Source of the DNA: Sulfopaludibacter sp035606355
GTDB lineage: Bacteria > Acidobacteriota > Terriglobia > Bryobacterales > Bryobacteraceae
NCBI GenBank assembly: GCA_035606355.1
Contig: DATNFO010000018.1
Location: forward strand, 124,001-188,000
Length of the DNA stretch: 64,000 nucleotides
Direction: 5' to 3'
This document shows, one piece after another, positions 58,404 through 64,000 of the stretch. Every line of letters begins with the position of its first letter. Position 1 is the first letter of the stretch. The position numbers and the translations under genes are program-made. The notes below the pieces were generated by a model. That model was given only the letters and a program-made list of their open reading frames with translations. It did not search any database and was not told where the DNA came from.

Positions 58404-61400
58404 TTGTTCGGATTTTCGACAATCACGAAGACGCTCGCGCTCTGCTGCGCGATCGCGGCCGCTCTCGCCGCGCAAGACATTACAGCCACGATCAGTGGCT
58501 CCATTCTCGACCCCTCCGGCGCGGCTGTGCCGAGCGCCAAGGTCACTGTTCATAACAACGACCAGAATCGCGATCTGAAAGTCATCACCACGGACGCGAG
58601 CGGCACATACTCGGCGACGTTCCTTCCGATCGGAAATTACACGATCAAAGTCGAAGCTCCGGGGTTCAAGGCCGAAAACCGGCCGGATATCGTCCTCAAC
58701 GTCAATGACGATCTGAAGATCAACTTCACGCTGCAGGTCGGCGCCGCCACCGAGAGCGTTGAAGTAAAGGCCGACCCTGTCCAGGTGGAACTTGGCACCA
58801 TCGCCGCCACCGGCACCGTTGAGGGCCGCCAGGTGCGCGAACTTCCGCTCGGCACGCGTAACTACGAACAACTCGTATCGCTGATGCCCGGCGTCTCGGC
58901 GAGCACTACGGACGATCTCTATATCGGCAACTCGTCGCCCGCTGGAACTGCCGCCGTGCTTCCTTACTCTATCGGCGGCAATCGCAGCTCCGCCAACAAT
59001 TGGACGGTGGATGGCACCGACAACGTGGACCGCGGCAGCAACCTGACGCTGATGACGTTCCCGAGCGTCGATGCGATTGCGCAGTTCAAGGTGGAACGCA
59101 GCCTCTACACCGCGGACAGCGGCCGCGCCGGCGGCGCCCAGATCAACGTCGTCACCAAGAGCGGCGCCACCAGTTTCCACGGCACCGCCTACGAGTTCTT
59201 CCGCAACGACAAACTGAACGCCAATCTTTACTCCAACAACGCCAACAAGGTGAACAACGTGGACACTGCCTCACCGTCCACTCCTTGCACCACGGCCAAT
59301 TTCTCCGATTGCAAATCGAAGATTCCGCCATTGCGTTGGAACGATTTCGGCTACACTTTCAGCGGCCCGATCTACATTCCGAATCATTTCAATAAGGACA
59401 AGAACAAAGATTTCTTCTTCTTCTCCCAGGAATGGCGCAAGATCATCACCTACACCACGTTCAACCCCGTGCTGCCCACGCAGGCGATGTTGACGGGTCA
59501 GTTACCGCAGCCGGTTTGTATCACGGTTGCCAGCGGCGGCTGCCCGACCGGCGGTGAAATCACCACTACCATTCCGCAAAATCTGATCAACCCCATCTCC
59601 GCGCAGTACATAAAGGACATCTACGGCAAGCTGCCGCTCTCGTCCGTGAACTCGCTAGCAGCCACCTCCGCAGGATTTTTCCCGCAGAGGAATCTGTATA
59701 ACAGCCGTCAGGAAATCGGCCGAATCGATCACTATGTGAGTGACAAGTTCCTCATCTGGGGACGCTTTGAGATCGACGATATTCCGACCGTGGAACCCGG
59801 CGGTCTTTTCCAAGGACTCGCGATTCCAAACGTCACCACAACGAGCACGAACTCGCCCGGCCGCAGCTTCAGCATTCACTTCCAGAACACGATTAGCGCG
59901 ACGCTTGTGAACGATGCGGGTTTCAACTTCTCCAAAAGCGCGATCAACTCCACGCCAACCGGGCTGGCCAACAAGAGCAACAATCCGGACATCAACGTTC
60001 CCGAACCGTTTGCCAACACGCAAGGCGTGGTGCCGACTCTGGCCTTCACATCGGGTTCCACTCTGGGCGGCTACGGACCGTATAACGAGTACAACCGCAA
60101 CTATACATGGTTCGACAATTTCACCAAGGTAATGGGACGCCATACCCTCAAGGCCGGCATCAGCATCAATAAATACAACAAGACGGAAAATGCGGCCGGA
60201 CAGCAGGGCGTCTTCACGTTCAGCAACGCCGGCGTGCAGACCGGGACCAATAACTTCTCTCAGTCCTGGGCTAATTTCCTGCTCGGCAACGTCGCCTCGT
60301 TCACGATGCCGTCCACCGACATTACGCCGAACCTGTGGGCGTGGCAGCACGAAGCCTACGCGCAGGACGATTTCCGCGTGACCTCCCGCCTCACTCTCTA
60401 CTACGGTGTGCGCTGGAGCTTCTTCGGTCAGCCTACGGACACCGGCAACCTGCTCGATAACTTCGATCCGGCTCTCTACTCCCGTTCCTCCGCTCCGGTG
60501 ATCGATAGCACGAACGGCAATATCGTCGCCGGCACCTGCAATAACTGCAGCCTGAACGGTATCATCGTGGGCGGCAAGAGCTCTCCGTTCGGCGATCACA
60601 TTGCGCCCAACAAGTACACCAACTTCGCGCCGCGCATCGGCCTCGCCTGGGACCCGACGGGCGATGGCAAGACCGCGATTCGCACAGGCTGGGGCATCTA
60701 TTACGATTCCACTCTGTTCGGCACCTATGAGCAGAACACGTTTGCGGATCCGCCGTATGTGCAGAGCATCAACTTGAGCAACGGCAGTTTCAGCAGCATC
60801 GGGTCGGCCACCCAGAACGTTTCCGCCGCGCCGCTGGCCCTTCACGGCACCCAGCTTCCGGCCAATGTCCCGTATACGCAGCAGTGGAGTTTTGATATCC
60901 AGCGCCGGCTGCCGAAGGCCATTCTTCTCGACGTCGGATATTACGGTTCCAAAGGCACGCACCTGCTCGGCATCGTCGATATCAACGAAGCCATGCCGGG
61001 CGTCGCTTATGCCGCCGGTTTGCACCAGGCCAACGGTCTGACTGTTTTCACTTCCACGGACACGCCGCGCATTAACGCCGTCCGTCCGTTCTACGGCTTC
61101 AACACCATCAACACAGTGGAATCTGCGTTCGATTCGAACTACCACTCGCTGCAGGCCACGGTTCGCAAGAACTTCGGCGCCGCCGGATTGTTCAACGCCG
61201 CCTACACCTGGAGCAAGGTGTTGACCGACAACAGCTCCGACCGCTCCAACGCTCCGCAGAACGCCTACAACTGGCATGAGGGCGAATACGGTCCGGCCAG
61301 CTTCAACCGCACGCAGGTGCTGACCCTCAACTACGTCTACACCTTGCCGTTCTTCGGCCGTTCGCACGGTGTCGAGCGCGCCATTCTCGGCGGCTGGGAG

Positions 61401-61880
61401 GTCACCGGTATCACCACCTTCCAAACCGGGTTGCCTTCCACAGTTACGACCTCGGGTGTGGATCCCGCCGGCTTGGGCATTCTCGGCAGCAGTGCCGCCA
61501 GCGCCCGCCCGGATATGGTTTGCGATCCGAACGCCAATGCGCCGCAAGGCTTCCGCGGCGTCGCCGTAAGCGGTGGTCCACTGTGGTTCAATGCCTCCTG
61601 CTTCCAGCCTGTGCCGCAGGGAACCATTCGCCCCGGCAACGCCGGCCGCTACACCGTCCACGGCCCCGGTTACTTCAACTGGGACGCCTCCGCCATGAAG
61701 AACTTCCGCATGGGGCATGAAGGCCGTTACAACTTCCAGCTCCGCGCCGAGGCTCTGAACGTCCTGAACTGGGTCAACCCCAGCGGTCTCTCCACCAACA
61801 ACACCAGCACTACGTTCGGTGAAGTCACCAGTTGGCGTGCGGCGCGCCGCATGCAGTTGGGCGCCAAGATCACGTTCTAA
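58404..61880 (+). CDS. Oar-like TonB-dependent receptor with N-terminal carboxypeptidase-regulatory domain
   Basis: 1158 aa from TTG 58404, chosen because AAGGAGG (58389-58395) lies 8 nt upstream; the ATG 58386 overlaps that ribosome-binding site. The signal peptide is FGFSTITKTLALCCAIAAAL. The N-terminal regulatory domain is TATISGSILDPSGAAVPSAK, then a plug (WTVDGTDNVDRGSNLTLMTF, INVVTKSGATSFHGTAYEFF) and a barrel to RRMQLGAKITF. It is probably a nutrient importer whose substrate may be the GntR effector (inference). A strong terminator follows. Confidence 0.94.
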   Translation: MFGFSTITKTLALCCAIAAALAAQDITATISGSILDPSGAAVPSAKVTVHNNDQNRDLKVITTDASGTYSATFLPIGNYTIKVEAPGFKAENRPDIVLNVNDDLKINFTLQVGAATESVEVKADPVQVELGTIAATGTVEGRQVRELPLGTRNYEQLVSLMPGVSASTTDDLYIGNSSPAGTAAVLPYSIGGNRSSANNWTVDGTDNVDRGSNLTLMTFPSVDAIAQFKVERSLYTADSGRAGGAQINVVTKSGATSFHGTAYEFFRNDKLNANLYSNNANKVNNVDTASPSTPCTTANFSDCKSKIPPLRWNDFGYTFSGPIYIPNHFNKDKNKDFFFFSQEWRKIITYTTFNPVLPTQAMLTGQLPQPVCITVASGGCPTGGEITTTIPQNLINPISAQYIKDIYGKLPLSSVNSLAATSAGFFPQRNLYNSRQEIGRIDHYVSDKFLIWGRFEIDDIPTVEPGGLFQGLAIPNVTTTSTNSPGRSFSIHFQNTISATLVNDAGFNFSKSAINSTPTGLANKSNNPDINVPEPFANTQGVVPTLAFTSGSTLGGYGPYNEYNRNYTWFDNFTKVMGRHTLKAGISINKYNKTENAAGQQGVFTFSNAGVQTGTNNFSQSWANFLLGNVASFTMPSTDITPNLWAWQHEAYAQDDFRVTSRLTLYYGVRWSFFGQPTDTGNLLDNFDPALYSRSSAPVIDSTNGNIVAGTCNNCSLNGIIVGGKSSPFGDHIAPNKYTNFAPRIGLAWDPTGDGKTAIRTGWGIYYDSTLFGTYEQNTFADPPYVQSINLSNGSFSSIGSATQNVSAAPLALHGTQLPANVPYTQQWSFDIQRRLPKAILLDVGYYGSKGTHLLGIVDINEAMPGVAYAAGLHQANGLTVFTSTDTPRINAVRPFYGFNTINTVESAFDSNYHSLQATVRKNFGAAGLFNAAYTWSKVLTDNSSDRSNAPQNAYNWHEGEYGPASFNRTQVLTLNYVYTLPFFGRSHGVERAILGGWEVTGITTFQTGLPSTVTTSGVDPAGLGILGSSAASARPDMVCDPNANAPQGFRGVAVSGGPLWFNASCFQPVPQGTIRPGNAGRYTVHGPGYFNWDASAMKNFRMGHEGRYNFQLRAEALNVLNWVNPSGLSTNNTSTTFGEVTSWRAARRMQLGAKITF

Positions 61881-61900
61881 CCGTTGCACAGGTAAAACGA

Positions 61901-61933
61901 AAAGGGCAGCTCCCAAAAGGGGCTGCCTTTTTT
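61901..61933 (+). terminator. Rho-independent terminator of the TonB receptor gene
   Basis: GGCAGCTCC (61905-61913) pairs with GGGGCTGCC (61919-61927), with one G-U pair, over a 5-nt loop, followed by TTTTTT (61928-61933). Flanking A and T residues can extend the stem. It lies 20 nt after the stop codon. Confidence 0.9.
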
Positions 61934-61945
61934 CTTGCTTTATAT

Positions 61946-61964
61946 TTTAGTTTCAACTAAACTA
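61946..61964. promoter_or_regulatory. Palindromic operator overlapping the ArsR promoter
   Basis: TTTAGTTTCAACTAAACTA contains overlapping inverted repeats (TAGTTT..AAACTA, TTTAGT..ACTAAA). A -35-like TTGCTT (61935-61940) and -10-like TAAACT (61958-61963) are 17 nt apart, and the palindrome covers the -10 box. Transcription would start at the ATG, giving a leaderless message. Autorepression by the ArsR protein is likely (inference). Confidence 0.55.
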
Positions 61965-61969
61965 TTTCC

Positions 61970-62293
61970 ATGCCGTCCACTCTCGCAGTCCTGGCTTCCC
62001 CCCGGCGCCGCGAGATCCTCCGGCTGGTGTGGACCCGGGAACTCTCCGCCGGCGCCATCCACCAGGCCATGCCCGAAGTCACCTTCGGCGCAGTCTCCCT
62101 CCAACTCAAAACCCTGCTCGATGCCGGCCTCATCGAAGCGCGCGCCGAAGATCGACACCGCTTCTACAAAGCACGCCGCAAGGCGCTCGGACCCGTCGCC
62201 AAACTCCTCGAAGCGGAATGGAATGAGCCGCTGCGAAAACTGAAACTGGCCGCCGAACTCGAACAGTCCCGGCGAGGCCCAAAGAGGAAATGA
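61970..62293 (+). CDS. ArsR family HTH regulator
   Basis: 107 aa. It is a compact winged-helix protein, beginning MPSTLAVLASPRRREILRLV. The recognition region is EVTFGAVSLQLKTLLDAGLI and the wing is ARAEDRHRFYKARRKALGPV. No metal-binding Cys motif (ELCVCDL type) is present, so it senses something other than metal or uses other residues. It is typical of the ArsR genes that precede AHSA1/SRPBCC genes, which follows here with no gap (TGA then ATG). Confidence 0.9.
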   Translation: MPSTLAVLASPRRREILRLVWTRELSAGAIHQAMPEVTFGAVSLQLKTLLDAGLIEARAEDRHRFYKARRKALGPVAKLLEAEWNEPLRKLKLAAELEQSRRGPKRK

Positions 62294-63043
62294 ATGGAAA
62301 ACTACCCGTACCATCTCGATCGCACCGTGGTCATCCAGGCCGAGCCGGAAACCGTCTTCCGCTACTTCACCGATAGCGCCCGCTTTGCCAACTGGTGGGG
62401 CGCCGGTTCCACCATCGACGCCACTCCGGGTGGCAAGGTCCACATCCGCCACACCGGGGTCGAAATTCTCGGTGAAGTCCTGTCGGTCGATCCTCCACGG
62501 TCCATCGTCTTCACGTACGGCTACGCCACGGGCGAGCATATCCCTCCCGGAGGCTCGCGCGTCCACATCCGCCTGGAACCGCACGCCCAAGGCACCGCCC
62601 TCCACCTCACCCACCACTTCGCCGAAGAGTCCGCGCGCGACCTCCATGTGCAAGGGTGGCGCTTCCAACTTTCGGTCTTCGCGAACGTCGTCGCCAATGA
62701 AAATTTTGCCGCCGCCGTGGATACGGTCGACGCGTGGTACGCCGCCTGGCAGATCAAAGAGGACGCCCGGCGCGCCGCCGAAATCGCCCGCATCGCCCAC
62801 CCGCGGATCGAATTCCGCGACCGGTACAGCCTTCTGCAAGGCTACGATGACCTCTCGGCGCACATCGCGGCGGCCCAGCGCTTCATGCCCGGCATCGTGT
62901 TGTCGCGCGCCGGCAACGTGCGGCACTGTCAGGGTACGGTGCTCTCCGAGTGGTCCGCCGGCCCGGTGTCCGGCACCAGCGTGTTTCAATTCGCGGCCGA
63001 TGGAAGAATCCTCTCCGTAACCGGAATCGCCAACCCGCAATGA
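62294..63043 (+). CDS. SRPBCC (AHSA1-like) protein fused to an NTF2/SnoaL-like domain
   Basis: 249 aa starting directly after the ArsR stop, with AGAGGA just upstream. The N-terminal half is a START/SRPBCC ligand-binding fold (VVIQAEPETVFRYFTDSARF, WWGAGSTIDATPGG, GWRFQLSVFANVVANENFAA). The C-terminal ~100 residues (AWYAAWQIKEDARRAAEIAR to FQFAADGRILSVTGIANPQ) resemble a SnoaL/NTF2-like pocket. The ligand is unknown. Both halves bind small hydrophobic molecules in known relatives, which suggests a binding or detoxifying role (inference). The methyltransferase gene overlaps it by 4 nt. Confidence 0.88.
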   Translation: MENYPYHLDRTVVIQAEPETVFRYFTDSARFANWWGAGSTIDATPGGKVHIRHTGVEILGEVLSVDPPRSIVFTYGYATGEHIPPGGSRVHIRLEPHAQGTALHLTHHFAEESARDLHVQGWRFQLSVFANVVANENFAAAVDTVDAWYAAWQIKEDARRAAEIARIAHPRIEFRDRYSLLQGYDDLSAHIAAAQRFMPGIVLSRAGNVRHCQGTVLSEWSAGPVSGTSVFQFAADGRILSVTGIANPQ

Positions 63044-63612
63044 ACCTTCAACAGGAATTCGGCAACATCGATATCTATCTCTTCGATCAACTTCTGCGCA
63101 ACCGCATCCCCCCGGGAATGACGATCTTCGACGCAGGTTGCGGTGGAGGCCGCAACCTCGTCTATTTCCTGCGCAATGGATACGAAGTCTACGCCATCGA
63201 CCAACACCCGCAATCGATACCCAATCTGCCCCCGGCCAACTTCCGAGCCGAGGCGATCGAATCGACAACCCTGCCGGAAGCCATAGCGGATATAGCAATA
63301 GCCAGCGCAGTCCTCCACTTCGCAAGGTCGGACGACCACTTCCAGGCAATGCTAACCGCGATCTGGAAGCGCCTGAAGCCAAAAGGCCTCCTCTTCGCCC
63401 GCCTCGCCTCAAGTATAGGAATCGAAACGCAAATCCAAAAACTAAACGGCCGCCGCCACTTACTCCCCGACGGAAGCGAAAGATACTTAGTAGACGAACA
63501 ATACTTACTAGATCTCACTCACTCCCTAAACGGAACCCTGGAAGACCCCATCAAAACAACAGTAGTCCAAAACCAAAGAGCAATGACCACATGGGTACTA
63601 AAAAGCCAATAA
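63040..63612 (+). CDS. SAM-dependent methyltransferase (class I)
   Basis: 190 aa from ATG 63040, overlapping the preceding stop (ATGA). Motif I is IFDAGCGGGRNLVYFLRNGY, then an acidic residue for SAM in YAIDQHPQSI, and the motif IV region AIASAVLHFARSDDHFQAML. It resembles TehB-like small-molecule methyltransferases. From about base 63216 onward the codon use changes to many ATA, CTA, TTA, GTA and AGA codons, rare elsewhere in the window. It is the third gene of an ArsR-regulated operon. Confidence 0.88.
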   Translation: MNLQQEFGNIDIYLFDQLLRNRIPPGMTIFDAGCGGGRNLVYFLRNGYEVYAIDQHPQSIPNLPPANFRAEAIESTTLPEAIADIAIASAVLHFARSDDHFQAMLTAIWKRLKPKGLLFARLASSIGIETQIQKLNGRRHLLPDGSERYLVDEQYLLDLTHSLNGTLEDPIKTTVVQNQRAMTTWVLKSQ

Positions 63613-63615
63613 AAA

Positions 63616-63700
63616 CTCTTATCGGCGTTCATCGGCGTTCATCGGCGGCCAATAATAAAAAGCTCTTATCCGCGTCCATCTGCGTTCATCTGCGTCCCAA
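63616..63700. repeat. Two degenerate ~46-nt direct repeats
   Basis: CTCTTATCGGCGTTCATCGG begins the first copy (63616 on) and CTCTTATCCGCGTCCATCTG the second (63663 on), a period of 47 nt. Each contains an inner repeat of GCGTTCATC/GCGTCCATC and ends in CCAATAAT. They fill the gap between the convergent methyltransferase and S10 genes, and may be a mobile-element scar or a terminator region. Confidence 0.65.
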
Positions 63701-63710
63701 TAATCCCAAT

Positions 63711-64000
63711 CTAGTGCTTCCCGAACATCTCCCGAACATCCCGCCGCAACGCCGCCTGACTCGCCCCGCGGCTATAGAACATATGCCCCCCCGGATACTC
63801 ATGTACAGTTACGCGCGATGCGTCCCCCATCACCGGCATCTGGTCCACCGTCAAAACGCTGCCCATAAACGGACACGAAAGATCGTTCCAGCCATGGGCA
63901 ATCAACACCCGCAGCTTCGGATCCGTCGCCACAGCGCCGCGCAAATCCGGCACGGCTCCTGACCTCAGTGCGTTCCCGCTCCGGTCCCACTGTCCATTCA
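63711..64000 (-). CDS. S10-like serine carboxypeptidase or related alpha/beta hydrolase, 5' partial
   Basis: The frame is open to the end of the window on the minus strand, so the N-terminal part lies outside. The last ~96 residues show the C-terminal half of a serine carboxypeptidase: LRVLIAHGWNDLSCPFMGSV (Asp motif) and VTVHEYPGGHMFYSRGASQ (catalytic His). It differs from the pair at 25506-28717 but is of the same general family. It is convergent with the methyltransferase. Confidence 0.8.
   Translation of the reverse strand, partial: NGQWDRSGNALRSGAVPDLRGAVATDPKLRVLIAHGWNDLSCPFMGSVLTVDQMPVMGDASRVTVHEYPGGHMFYSRGASQAALRRDVREMFGKH

Noticed and set aside
59655..61916. Long minus-strand ORF (753 codons) opposite the TonB receptor
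   Set aside because: It is an antisense shadow of a GC-rich gene; its translation has no recognisable domain, while the plus strand encodes a complete TonB receptor with signal peptide.
61940..63412. Minus-strand ORF of 490 codons opposite the ArsR operon
   Set aside because: The plus strand has three adjoining genes with overlapping starts and stops and clear domains.

Overview
The window is a 64 kb chromosomal segment from a GC-rich, Gram-negative soil-type bacterium. It is most likely an acidobacterium of the Bryobacteraceae/Solibacter group. The evidence is the recurrence of families expanded in that group: TIGR03435 proteins (1-975, 4765-5523), a TIGR03436-type VWA protein, giant Oar-like TonB receptors with an N-terminal carboxypeptidase-regulatory domain (32057-35275, 58404-61880), free-standing carboxypeptidase-regulatory proteins, large TPR-bearing Ser/Thr kinases paired with ECF sigma factors, and a squalene-hopene cyclase. 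No tRNA, rRNA, CRISPR array, integrase or transposase gene was seen.

Layout. 1-6.2 kb holds secreted proteins of unknown role (TIGR03435, M28 peptidase, VWA protein, outer-membrane barrel). 6.3-10.4 kb is a minus-strand operon, DUF177-rpmF-plsX-dsbD, joining ribosomal protein L32, lipid synthesis and a DsbD fused to an extra TlpA-like thioredoxin. 10.5-12.1 kb is motA-motB. 12.2-18.9 kb has a CocE/NonD hydrolase, glgC-dedA, a sodium:solute symporter with a small membrane partner, and a PhzF protein. 19.4-25.4 kb has envelope-lipid genes (PAP2 phosphatase, diglucosyl/MGDG-type glycosyltransferase, squalene-hopene cyclase). 25.5-28.7 kb is a tandem pair of S10 carboxypeptidase-like genes, one of which has lost catalytic residues. 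28.7-35.3 kb has a polytopic membrane protein, an aldehyde dehydrogenase and a TonB receptor. 35.4-38.0 kb is a reduced Mrp/Mbh-like antiporter operon. 38.0-40.2 kb is an egtB-egtD (ergothioneine) pair. 40.9-42.3 kb is pyrE-truA. 44-49 kb has GH1, a glycosyltransferase remnant, DUF72 and ggt. 49.1-53 kb has DinB, an ECF sigma factor and a Ser/Thr kinase. 53-57.6 kb has an aminotransferase, SDR, exported methyltransferase and pgm. 57.6-61.9 kb is a divergent GntR/TonB pair. 62-63.6 kb is an ArsR-SRPBCC-methyltransferase operon. The window ends in another S10-like gene.

The least expected feature is an intergenic composite repeat present at four loci (1611-2025, 16119-16274, 18931-19410, 30346-30665). 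A-type units (about 77 nt) lie on one side and B-type units (about 80-84 nt) on the other of a hairpin, which has 35-nt arms and an 18-nt loop at the four A/B junctions. A and B units share their ends but have unrelated middles. All four copies abut the stop codon of a minus-strand gene, and two also run up to the start codon of the next gene. I cannot tell from sequence alone whether this is a nonautonomous mobile element, a REP/BIME-like structure or an RNA-level regulator.

Functional links inferred: glgC and pgm fit glycogen metabolism; PAP2, the glycosyltransferase and squalene-hopene cyclase fit membrane lipid and hopanoid remodelling; the peptidases, TonB receptors and GH1 fit scavenging of polymers in soil. 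Start codons were re-chosen by reading ribosome-binding sites and family N-termini, and are less certain than stops.
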